Source of the DNA: Comamonadaceae bacterium
GTDB taxonomy: Bacteria; Pseudomonadota; Gammaproteobacteria; Burkholderiales; Burkholderiaceae
Reading direction: 5' to 3'
Assembly: GCA_947505915.1 (NCBI GenBank)
Contig: CANNNH010000078.1
Coordinates: forward strand, 1 to 6,834
DNA length: 6,834 nucleotides
The notes below the pieces were generated by a model. The model searched no databases, was not told the origin of the DNA, and was given only the letters and a program-made list of their open reading frames with translations. The stretch's first letter is position 1; every line of letters begins with the position of its first letter. The position numbers and the translations under genes are program-made. Below, in pieces: positions 1 through 5,857 of this stretch.

Positions 1-528
1 ATAAATTCTTTTCACACAGCCAATAGCTGTCAATGGATAAGTGCATGTTGAAACAACTTTGCTTTCACCACTTTTAGTCAATAGATCCATCATCACCCAC
101 GTTTGTTTGGCTCCAATAGCCAAGTCCATAGCGCCACCTACTGCAGGAATAGAACCAGGTTCCCCAGTACTCCAATTAGCTAAATCACCCGTTGCCGACA
201 CTTGAAAAGCGCCCAGCACACAAATATCCAGATGACCACCGCGCATCATTGCAAAGCTATCGGCGTGGTGAAAGTATGCGCCGCCCGGCAGTAATGTGAC
301 GGCTTGTTTACCGGCGTTGATCAAGTCATAGTCTTCTTCGCCTGGGGTTGGCGCCGGGCCCATGCCGAGGATGCCGTTTTCGCTTTGCAAGACAATTTCA
401 ATGTTGGGCGGCAAATGGTTGGCCACCAGCGTCGGCATGCCTATGCCCAGGTTCACATACGCTCCGTCAAACATGTCCTGCGCCACTCGCTTGGCCAACT
501 CGTCTTTGCTGCGCTTATGTATCGCCAT
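1..528 (-). CDS. pcaJ: 3-oxoadipate CoA-transferase subunit B, 3' end cut by window
   Basis: Beta subunit of a class I (family I) CoA-transferase. With the alpha subunit encoded just upstream it moves CoA from succinyl-CoA to 3-oxoadipate in the cytoplasm. The 176 codons seen stay open to the left edge; the family is usually about 210-220 residues, so roughly 40 are missing. The start ATG (528-526) has an AGGAG site 7 nt upstream. Visible features are the N-terminal NLGIGMPTLVAN stretch (26-37), the QSENG motif (48-52) whose Glu50 is the expected catalytic residue forming the glutamyl-CoA thioester, GMGPAPTPGEED (55-66), HHADSFAMMRGGHLD (87-101) and the NWSTGEPGSIPAVGGAMDL block (118-136). 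As I recall the Pseudomonas PcaJ sequence, the match runs along the whole fragment. Odd: codon usage changes sharply at about codon 114 (position 190), from GC-rich to AT-rich third bases, although the protein stays conserved. Other family I acyl-CoA transferases (succinyl-CoA:3-ketoacid, AtoA type) are possible but fit the neighbours less well. Confidence 0.9.
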   Translation of the reverse strand, partial: MAIHKRSKDELAKRVAQDMFDGAYVNLGIGMPTLVANHLPPNIEIVLQSENGILGMGPAPTPGEEDYDLINAGKQAVTLLPGGAYFHHADSFAMMRGGHLDICVLGAFQVSATGDLANWSTGEPGSIPAVGGAMDLAIGAKQTWVMMDLLTKSGESKVVSTCTYPLTAIGCVKRIY

Positions 529-535
529 GGGCTTG

Positions 536-540
536 CTCCT
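536..540 (-). promoter_or_regulatory. ribosome binding site of pcaJ
   Basis: AGGAG on the minus strand, 7 nt before the ATG at 528. It lies in the 19-nt gap between the pcaI stop and pcaJ and supports this start. Confidence 0.75.
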
Positions 541-547
541 GTTTGAC

Positions 548-1264
548 TTAAGCAACGGCTTTGAAGCCGCCACCCTGGGTTGCACGTCTTTCAATCTGCA
601 CAATCGCGCTGACAAAAATGCCGGGGGTGACGATGTGTTCCGGGTCGAGTTGACCCAGGCTCACCACTTCATGCACCGAGGCCACGCTGCGCTTGGCCGC
701 CATGGCCATGATGGGGCCGAAATTGCGTGCGGCTTTTCTGAACATCAAATTTCCCCAGCGATCGCCGCACTCTGCTTTCACTAAAGCCAAGTCGGCATGC
801 AAGGGGTACTCGAGCAGATAGTGTTTGCCGTTGATAAGACGCGTTTCTTTAGGGCTGCCGTCGGTGCTGTTGGCCAACGCTGTTCCATAAGCTGTGGGAG
901 TGAAAAACGCTCCTATGCCCGCACCGGCGGCACGGATGCGTTCAGCCAAGTTGCCTTGCGGTACAAGTTCGAGTTCAAGTTCGCCGCTGCGATACAGCGC
1001 ATCAAACACATGGCTGTCGGTTTGGCGCGGAAAACTGCAGATGATTTTTTTAACACGCCTTGCTTTCAACAATGCGGCCAAACCGGTGTCGCCGTTACCG
1101 GCGTTGTTGTTGATCAAGGTCAGGTCTTTCGCGCCTTGCGCGATCAATCCGTCGATCAACTCGTCGGGTATGCCTGCAGTACCAAAGCCGCCGATCATCA
1201 CGGTGGCGCCGTCAGCTACTTGACCGATGGCTTGCGCTACGCTGTCTGCAATTTTGTTGATCAT
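548..1264 (-). CDS. pcaI: 3-oxoadipate CoA-transferase subunit A
   Basis: Alpha subunit (238 aa) of the CoA-transferase that converts 3-oxoadipate plus succinyl-CoA into 3-oxoadipyl-CoA plus succinate, the step before thiolysis in the beta-ketoadipate pathway. The glycine-rich CoA-binding segment GGFGTAGIPDELI is at 25-37. It is followed by NNNAGNGDTGLAALL (52-66), CSFPRQTDSHVFD (76-88), NLAERIRAAGAGIGAFFTPT (105-124) and RKAARNFGPIMAMAA (176-190). These blocks agree with what I remember of Pseudomonas putida PcaI, and the length is typical. The C-terminal tail after EHIVTPGIFV (ending GGGFKAVA) is slightly longer than in P. putida. The ATG has AAGGA 6 nt upstream. The gene start lies inside the annotated end of the preceding Dabb gene (53 bp overlap), and pcaJ follows after 19 nt. 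Catabolic specificity for 3-oxoadipate rests on sequence resemblance plus the ring-cleavage dioxygenase in the same operon. Confidence 0.92.
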   Translation of the reverse strand: MINKIADSVAQAIGQVADGATVMIGGFGTAGIPDELIDGLIAQGAKDLTLINNNAGNGDTGLAALLKARRVKKIICSFPRQTDSHVFDALYRSGELELELVPQGNLAERIRAAGAGIGAFFTPTAYGTALANSTDGSPKETRLINGKHYLLEYPLHADLALVKAECGDRWGNLMFRKAARNFGPIMAMAAKRSVASVHEVVSLGQLDPEHIVTPGIFVSAIVQIERRATQGGGFKAVA

Positions 1265-1586
1265 CTGGCTTCCTTAACCCGGGTATTTCAAAATCTACGG
1301 ATGCGCGCTCGGTTCGAATCTCGCGCATCATGTGCTTGATGTCCTCGTGCGCCGGGTGAATGTTGTAGGCCTTTAAATCAGCCCATGAAGCAAACCGCAT
1401 GCTGATGGCGAAGTCAAAAGCACCCTCACCCCGGACCTCATTGGCGCCTGCATTCACCTCTAACAAACCGGGCAAGTGATGTTGCATACCCCTAAATGCT
1501 ATTTTCAGTGTCAATGCATGTGCCGCTTTGTCGGCGGCTGTGTCGCCTTTGAGTTTCCACATCACCAAATGCAACACTTGGCTCAT
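1212..1586 (-). CDS. Dabb-family (stress-responsive alpha/beta-barrel) small protein
   Basis: A 124-residue protein with the signature of the Dabb domain, a ferredoxin-like fold that normally forms dimeric beta-barrels. The N-terminal strand is VLHLVMWKLK (4-13), with PGLLEVNAG in the middle, then FDFAISMRFASWADLKAYNIHPAHEDIKHMM with the family-typical L-x-x-Y-x-x-HP-x-H block, and a final strand SVDFEI near residue 100. Family members are usually about 95-105 residues. The last ~20 residues here (after PGL) are polar and low in order (QQNCRQRSASHRSSS) and are simply pcaI read in another frame. A one-base deletion near the VDFEI codons would bring a TAA at 1276-1274 into frame and give 103 residues, so the tail may reflect a frameshift. 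The start ATG overlaps the dioxygenase stop (ATGA), with only a weak ribosome site, suggesting translational coupling. Function is unknown. Dabb proteins include enzymes such as the plant olivetolic acid cyclase and many uncharacterised members. The location suggests an accessory role in the aromatic pathway. Confidence 0.85.
   Translation of the reverse strand: MSQVLHLVMWKLKGDTAADKAAHALTLKIAFRGMQHHLPGLLEVNAGANEVRGEGAFDFAISMRFASWADLKAYNIHPAHEDIKHMMREIRTERASVDFEIPGLRKPDDQQNCRQRSASHRSSS
1271..1275 (-). promoter_or_regulatory. ribosome binding site of pcaI
   Basis: AAGGA on the minus strand, 6 nt before the ATG at 1264. It directly follows an out-of-frame TAA (1276-1274) that would be the natural stop of the Dabb gene if that gene were read one base shifted. 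Confidence 0.7.
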
Positions 1587-2452
1587 GGCGCAGCTTTCGG
1601 GACGAGCACAAAGTCAAAGTTCAAGGTGTAAAACGGTATTGCCATGGTTTGACCATCCGGTGACTTGCCCGCTTCGTGACGAATGTATTTACCCAGCAAC
1701 GATGAACGCACACCGAAGACGACATCGCTTTGCAAATAGTCATCATCATCACGGAACACATGGGTGATCAGCGTTTGGTAACCGGGTGCATCGATTTTGA
1801 AATGCACATGTGCAGGACGCCAAGGGTGTCTGCCGGTGGCAAGCAACATTTGACCGACAGGGCCGTCCGTGGGCACCGGGTATGACACCGGCAAAACCGT
1901 TTGAAACGCTATCTGACCTTGGTTATCGCTGTGCACAATGCCTCGTACCTGATGGTTGTGCAGTTCGGGGCGTTGCACATCGTACAAACCATCCGCATCA
2001 GCCTGCCAGACATTCACGCGAGCGCCAGCCACAGGTTCGCCCTCGGTATTAAGAATACGTGCGCTCACAAACAAGGGTTCACCGCTGGCACCGTTGGCAA
2101 TGTCCTGACCGACCAGGTACTCGGGCGCTTGGTCAATGTGAAACGGTCCAAACACTGTGGCTTCGGTTGCACCTACGGGTTTGGCGTTTTGCATGGCCAC
2201 TGTCAGCATGGAAAGCCCCAGCGTGTCAGATAACAAAATGAACTCTTGACGCTTGTCGTCGCATTGATGACCTGTGGCTGTCAAAAACGCTATGCCGGTC
2301 ATCCATTCTTCTTCACTGAGCTGCACCTCGCGCGCGAAATCATGCAAGTGCCTCACCAGCGACGACATGATGGTTTTCAAGCGGGGGTTATTGCAATTGT
2401 CCAAACGTTGCAATACCGCTTGGGTGATGGAATGTTCGTTGATATTGATCAT
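1583..2452 (-). CDS. intradiol ring-cleavage dioxygenase, hydroxyquinol 1,2-dioxygenase type
   Basis: Non-haem Fe(III) dioxygenase (289 aa) that cleaves an aromatic diol between the two hydroxyl-bearing carbons; the predicted reaction is hydroxyquinol plus O2 to maleylacetate. An N-terminal helical dimerisation domain (about 1-95, with RLKTIMSSLVRHLHDFAREV) precedes the catalytic beta-sandwich. The four expected iron ligands are visible: Tyr157 in GLYDVQ, Tyr191 in YPVPTDGPVG, and His215/His217 in RPAHVHF. Segments DDKRQEFILLSDTLGLSML (65-83) and ATVFGPF (98-104) are those of hydroxyquinol dioxygenases rather than CatA or chlorocatechol enzymes. From memory of the Nocardioides simplex structure, pocket positions Leu73, Asp76, Val100, Phe101, Arg212 and Val245 correspond. 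The ATG at 2452 is chosen because it has AAGGA 5 nt upstream and begins the conserved N-terminus; the frame is open 34 codons further up to 2554, but that part overlaps livM and looks non-native. The gap to livM is 46 nt, and the stop overlaps the Dabb start. A catechol 1,2-dioxygenase activity cannot be excluded. Confidence 0.92.
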   Translation of the reverse strand: MININEHSITQAVLQRLDNCNNPRLKTIMSSLVRHLHDFAREVQLSEEEWMTGIAFLTATGHQCDDKRQEFILLSDTLGLSMLTVAMQNAKPVGATEATVFGPFHIDQAPEYLVGQDIANGASGEPLFVSARILNTEGEPVAGARVNVWQADADGLYDVQRPELHNHQVRGIVHSDNQGQIAFQTVLPVSYPVPTDGPVGQMLLATGRHPWRPAHVHFKIDAPGYQTLITHVFRDDDDYLQSDVVFGVRSSLLGKYIRHEAGKSPDGQTMAIPFYTLNFDFVLVPKAAP

Positions 2453-2457
2453 GTCTT

Positions 2458-2462
2458 TCCTT
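2458..2462 (-). promoter_or_regulatory. ribosome binding site fixing the dioxygenase start
   Basis: AAGGA on the minus strand, 5 nt before the ATG at 2452. It decides for this start against the longer open frame that begins inside livM at 2554. Confidence 0.7.
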
Positions 2463-2472
2463 GAATGTATGG

Positions 2473-2492
2473 GGTCTGCCGTTGGCAGCACC
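2473..2492 (-). other. small hairpin between livM and the dioxygenase gene
   Basis: In the 46-nt gap, the minus-strand RNA can fold GGU-(bulged G)-CUGCC, loop AAC, GGCAG-ACC: eight base pairs with a 3-nt loop. It sits 10 nt upstream of the dioxygenase ribosome site and is not followed by a U-run, so it is not a canonical intrinsic terminator. It could mark an mRNA processing or stability boundary between the transporter part and the enzyme part, or be chance. This is based on hand pairing only. Confidence 0.3.
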
Positions 2493-2498
2493 ACAGTA

Positions 2499-3494
2499 TC
2501 AGTGCAAGCGCCGCTGTGTCGGAAACAGCGACCAGCCCCAACGCTGTTGCGCATAGCCCCACAAGCCTTGCTTGAAATACACAGTGATGAAGATGGCCAA
2601 CAAACCCAAGCCCATCAAATACCAACTGCCGTAGTCGCTGAAAAATTTATTCAGCACCCAGAAAATCAATGCACCAACGATGGGGCCTTCAATACGACCG
2701 ATACCGCCGATCACAACCATGAAGATGGCAAAAGCCGTCCAATTGACACTGAATGCAGCGTCCGGCGTGATGCGCAAATTGCTCAGGTAATACAGGGCAC
2801 CTGCCAACCCGGCACCGAACCCAGCCACCACATACACAGCCAGCTTGGTTCTCTGTACGGCAATGCCCTGGGATTCAGCGGCCACTTCGTTATCGCGAAT
2901 CGCCATCAAGGCCAAGCCGCGTTTACTGCGTAAAAAAATATAAACCAAAGCCACAGCCACAACCATGCCGCCCAGCGCCATCCAGAAAGTAGTTTGCTCG
3001 CGCACCGCTTTGCTGATGCCGGTGAATGCGGTCAAACTGGTGCCAGAACCTCCGCCAACAAAGGCCAGATTGGCAAAGCTCAATCGGAACACTTCTGCAA
3101 TCACCCATGTGCCGACCGCAAAATATCCGCCTTGCAATCGAAACGCGACGAAGGACACCGGCACGGACACCAAACCGGCACACACTGCGGCCAGCGGCAC
3201 CGCCACAAAAGGATTGACGCCTGCGAAATTACCCAACATCAACATGATGTAACCGCCAAAACCAAAATAAGCCTGCTGTCCGATACTGACCATGCCGCCA
3301 TAGCCTGCAAGCAAATTCCACATCAACGCAAACACCAGGTAGCAGGCAATTTCGACAAACTCACGCATCCATGCGGAGCGGTTGTCCTCGGGTGCCCAAT
3401 AAGGAATAGCAGCCGCAGACAAAACCAGCAGCACGGCCATCGCCAGTGCCAGCGGACTGGATCGATTGCTGCGGGTCACTGTGAAAGGGGTCAT
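2499..3494 (-). CDS. livM: branched-chain-type ABC transporter permease, LivM family
   Basis: Inner-membrane permease subunit (331 aa) of a Liv/HAAT-type importer, expected to pair with the LivH-type subunit. Hydrophobic stretches are visible at about 14-30, 46-64, 70-90, 95-118, 168-188, 216-236, 252-280 and 290-306, with another less clear one around 124-142. Family landmarks are ALMWNLLAGYGGMVSIGQQAYFG (56-78), GGYFAVGTWVIAEV (122-135), and the cytoplasmic coupling segment SKRGLALMAIRDNEVAAESQGI (190-211), which contacts the ATPases. The C-terminus ends in a basic, Trp-rich tail (about 308-331). The start ATG lies 4 nt after the livH stop with no good ribosome site, so its translation probably depends on livH. 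A 46-nt gap with a hairpin separates it from the dioxygenase gene. The transported compound cannot be read from the permease; the operon suggests an aromatic acid rather than leucine. Confidence 0.93.
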   Translation of the reverse strand: MTPFTVTRSNRSSPLALAMAVLLVLSAAAIPYWAPEDNRSAWMREFVEIACYLVFALMWNLLAGYGGMVSIGQQAYFGFGGYIMLMLGNFAGVNPFVAVPLAAVCAGLVSVPVSFVAFRLQGGYFAVGTWVIAEVFRLSFANLAFVGGGSGTSLTAFTGISKAVREQTTFWMALGGMVVAVALVYIFLRSKRGLALMAIRDNEVAAESQGIAVQRTKLAVYVVAGFGAGLAGALYYLSNLRITPDAAFSVNWTAFAIFMVVIGGIGRIEGPIVGALIFWVLNKFFSDYGSWYLMGLGLLAIFITVYFKQGLWGYAQQRWGWSLFPTQRRLH

Positions 3495-3498
3495 GCCA

Positions 3499-4389
3499 TT
3501 AGCCTACGGTTTTTGGGAACAGGCCTTGCGGGCGAACCACCAGCAACAGCAAAAAAACAATGTGACCGAACCAGATGCCCCAACCGGGATCAAAACGAAA
3601 CCCGATTTGTTGCGTGATACCCAGCAGCAAGGCACCGATCAAAGTGCCCCAGAAAGAACCCATGCCGCCGATGATGACTGATTCGAAAGCAAACAACAAC
3701 AGCATCGGACCGTCAGAGGGTGACACTGTGGTTCGCATGGCTTGCAATACACCGGCGACAGTGATCAACATGAAAGCGATGCCGGTGGCATAGGCGTAAA
3801 CACGTTTGGCATTCAAGCCCATCAACTGCGCGATTTCCAAATCATCTGATACGGCACGAAAACTCCGCCCAAGCGCGGAGTGATTGAACAGCCATTGCAA
3901 TCCATAAGTAGCGGACAGCGCAAGCGCCAGAATAAACAAGGGCAAAACACCAAGCGCCATGCCGCCGGGCAATGTCACACTGGCGGTGTTAAGACCCAGG
4001 GAATCAATCGAGCGCGGATCAGCTGAAAAAATTTCAAGCAGCAGGTTTTGAATCACGATGGACAAGCCGAATGTCACCACCAGTGATGGCAGTGGATCTT
4101 TGCCCAGCACTTTGTTGAGCACTTGCCGTTGCAACACAAATCCGAACCCGAAGGCCACCAGCAACAACAAGGGCGACAGCAATAAAGGCAGATACACACT
4201 GTTAGGCACCGCCCATTTCAAACCTGCGATAGCTGCAATCGCAGTGAAAGAACCTAGCAATATGAAATCGCCTTGCGCGGTATTGGTCAGTCGCATGACG
4301 CCATACATCAATGACAAGCCAAGCGCGAACAAACAGTACAAGCCGCCCAGCAAAATACCCTGCAACACGGTTTGCAGCAACGCATCCAT
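3499..4389 (-). CDS. livH: branched-chain-type ABC transporter permease, LivH family
   Basis: Inner-membrane permease subunit (296 aa), partner of the LivM-type protein. The first membrane segments contain GGLYCLFALGLSLMYGVMRLTNTAQGDFILLGSF (15-48). Many LivH proteins have NFAHGE where this one has NTAQGD, a variation within the region common to non-amino-acid paralogues. Further hydrophobic segments are at about 46-62, 66-87, 100-120, 147-167, 200-218, 228-258 and 270-286. The cytoplasmic coupling loop LGRSFRAVSDDLEIAQLMGL (173-192) and FAFESVIIGGMGSFWGTLIGALLLG (233-257) are typical. The protein ends VVRPQGLFPKTVG, the usual LivH C-terminus. Its ATG shares one base with the livF stop (TGATG), and an AGGAG lies 7 nt upstream, inside livF. 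The length is normal and I see no damage. Confidence 0.94.
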   Translation of the reverse strand: MDALLQTVLQGILLGGLYCLFALGLSLMYGVMRLTNTAQGDFILLGSFTAIAAIAGLKWAVPNSVYLPLLLSPLLLLVAFGFGFVLQRQVLNKVLGKDPLPSLVVTFGLSIVIQNLLLEIFSADPRSIDSLGLNTASVTLPGGMALGVLPLFILALALSATYGLQWLFNHSALGRSFRAVSDDLEIAQLMGLNAKRVYAYATGIAFMLITVAGVLQAMRTTVSPSDGPMLLLFAFESVIIGGMGSFWGTLIGALLLGITQQIGFRFDPGWGIWFGHIVFLLLLVVRPQGLFPKTVG

Positions 4390-5120
4390 CAGACTGCTCC
4401 TGCGCCCGCAGGCTTGTCAGGCATACCGAAATAAGCCTGCGATATTTGCTCTGCGGTCAATGCAGACGATGCGCCGTGCAAGGACACCGTTCCCTCTTGA
4501 AAACAGTACAAACGGTTGGAGACTTCACGCGCCTTGCTGACATCTTGCTCGACGATGATGGCCGTCATGCCTTCGGCACAAATACGCGGCAGTGCGCTGT
4601 AAATTTCTTTGATGACAATCGGTGCCAGTCCAAGACTGAGTTCATCACACAACAGCAGCAAGGGGTTGCTCATCATTGCGCGCCCGATGGCCACCATCTG
4701 CTGTTGACCGCCTGAGAGAGAAGTGGAAGGGTGCCATCGCTTCTCATTCAATATGGGAAATAATTCATACACGCGCTTTAAGTTCCACCTGCCAGTGCGG
4801 CCAGCGCATTCACCCATCAACAAGTTTTCTTCCACACTCAAACTGGGAAACAAGCGCCTGCCCTCGGGTACAAGCGCGATGCCAAGCTTGACAATGTCTG
4901 CTGCTGGCATTCCACCGATCGGCTTTCCGTTCCACTCAATTTGTTGCGCCCGGGTACGGACCAAACCGGTCACCGCTTTCATGAAAGTGCTCTTACCTGC
5001 CCCGTTGGCACCGATGATGGCGACGAGTTCACCTTGATTGATGCTGAAGTCAATGCCGAACAATGCCTGCGCGTCGCCATAAAAAGCTGTCAAGCCATGC
5101 GTTTGCAATAAAGCGCTCAT
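4389..5120 (-). CDS. livF: branched-chain-type ABC transporter ATPase, LivF family
   Basis: Cytoplasmic ATP-binding subunit (243 aa) that, with the LivG-type ATPase, powers import. Walker A GANGAGKST is at 37-45. The LivF-typical VPEGRRLFPSLSVEENLLMG runs 84-103, where EGRR marks LivF as against LivG. The ABC signature LSGGQQQ is intact at 135-141, and Walker B LLLLCDELSLGLAP is at 154-167 (Asp159, Glu160). The H-loop histidine position holds Gln192 in VEQD, as is usual in LivF proteins. The short C-terminal part ends AYFGMPDKPAGAGAV; YFG close to the end is characteristic. The ATG overlaps the livG stop by 4 nt (ATGA) and lacks a strong ribosome site, indicating translational coupling; livH follows with a one-base overlap. 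Confidence 0.95.
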   Translation of the reverse strand: MSALLQTHGLTAFYGDAQALFGIDFSINQGELVAIIGANGAGKSTFMKAVTGLVRTRAQQIEWNGKPIGGMPAADIVKLGIALVPEGRRLFPSLSVEENLLMGECAGRTGRWNLKRVYELFPILNEKRWHPSTSLSGGQQQMVAIGRAMMSNPLLLLCDELSLGLAPIVIKEIYSALPRICAEGMTAIIVEQDVSKAREVSNRLYCFQEGTVSLHGASSALTAEQISQAYFGMPDKPAGAGAV

Positions 5121-5845
5121 GCCGGTGCGACTTCCAATCCCATGTAAACACGCTGAACCTGTGGGTCATTCATAACATCATGCGGACTGCCTTGAGCCAG
5201 CAGCGTGCCGAAGTTGATCACCAGCAAGCGATCGGCAATTGAGAGCAATGCATGCACCACATGTTCTATCCAAATCATGGTGACACCGCTGGCCTTGATA
5301 CGCTGCAATTCATCCAACAACTCATGCGCCTCGTGCGCCGTCAGTCCTCCGGCTATTTCATCCAACAACAACAGTTTGGGACTGGTTGCCAAGGCGCGCG
5401 CCAGCTCCAAGCGTTTGCGGTTGAGCAAGGTCAATGAGCCTGCGGGGTCGTTGGCCTGCTTCAGCAGCCCTGTCAGCGCCAACACCTGGTGTGCCGTTTC
5501 CCAGGCCGCACGTTCGGTTTGACCGCCGCCAAAGCAAGCCGCAGTGACCAGATTTTCAAATACTGTCATGTTGCCGAACGGCTGGGGCACTTGATAGGAG
5601 CGCCCGATACCGCTGCGGCAACGCTGATGTGCAGGTTCAAGGGTGATGTCGCGCCCGGCATAGATCACCTGCCCGCTGTCACAAGCCACATCGCCTGAGA
5701 TGAGGTTGAACAACGTGGTCTTGCCAGCCCCATTAGGCCCCAGGATACCCAGTGTTTGTCCCTCCTCCACAGAAAAGGAAACATCTTGGATAACCTGCAA
5801 AGCACCATAGGACTTGCTGACCGATTGCAATTGAAGCAAGGCCAT
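5117..5845 (-). CDS. livG: branched-chain-type ABC transporter ATPase, LivG family
   Basis: Cytoplasmic ATP-binding subunit (242 aa), partner of LivF. Walker A GPNGAGKTT is at 36-44, the Q-loop region GRSYQVPQPFGNMTVFENL at 81-99, Walker B LLLLDEIAGGL at 158-168 (Asp162, Glu163) and the H-loop at His195 in WIEHVVHAL. The signature region reads LTLLNRKRLELARAL (138-152) instead of LSGGQ; such degenerate C-loops occur in LivG subunits of this subfamily, so it need not mean loss of function. The protein ends QVQRVYMGLEV, like the usual LivG ending VxxAYLG. The ATG at 5845 is chosen because AAGGAG lies 6 nt upstream and the conserved N-terminus LLQLQSVSKSYG starts there. The same frame is open back to 5983, but those 46 codons overlap the substrate-binding gene and show no family resemblance. 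The stop of the upstream gene is part of the ribosome site, and livF overlaps its end by 4 nt. Confidence 0.95.
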   Translation of the reverse strand: MALLQLQSVSKSYGALQVIQDVSFSVEEGQTLGILGPNGAGKTTLFNLISGDVACDSGQVIYAGRDITLEPAHQRCRSGIGRSYQVPQPFGNMTVFENLVTAACFGGGQTERAAWETAHQVLALTGLLKQANDPAGSLTLLNRKRLELARALATSPKLLLLDEIAGGLTAHEAHELLDELQRIKASGVTMIWIEHVVHALLSIADRLLVINFGTLLAQGSPHDVMNDPQVQRVYMGLEVAPA

Positions 5846-5851
5846 CAAGAA

Positions 5852-5857
5852 CTCCTT
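5852..5857 (-). promoter_or_regulatory. ribosome binding site fixing the livG start
   Basis: AAGGAG on the minus strand, 6 nt before the ATG at 5845. Its first bases belong to the TAA stop of the substrate-binding protein gene, so termination and re-initiation are closely linked. Confidence 0.8.

Noticed and set aside
797..1339. 180-codon open frame on the plus strand
   Set aside because: Antisense to pcaI, whose conserved motifs cover nearly the whole interval; no family resemblance of its own.
1735..1760. CATCAT-like trinucleotide repeat on the plus strand
   Set aside because: It is four aspartate codons plus neighbours in the dioxygenase (RDDDDYL), too short to count as a repeat element.
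2453..2510. Possible internal promoter before the dioxygenase gene
   Set aside because: A TACATT resembling a -10 box is present, but no -35 element at suitable spacing; not supportable by eye.
2453..2554. N-terminal extension of the dioxygenase starting inside livM
   Set aside because: No family resemblance, overlaps livM, and the internal ATG at 2452 has a proper ribosome site.
2274..2933. 219-codon open frame on the plus strand
   Set aside because: It lies antisense to livM and the dioxygenase gene and has low-complexity, Gln/His-rich sequence with no recognisable domain; it mirrors the coding strand.
2994..3617. 207-codon open frame on the plus strand
   Set aside because: Antisense to livM and livH; rich in His, Gln and Arg as expected for the reverse complement of membrane-protein codons, with no domain.
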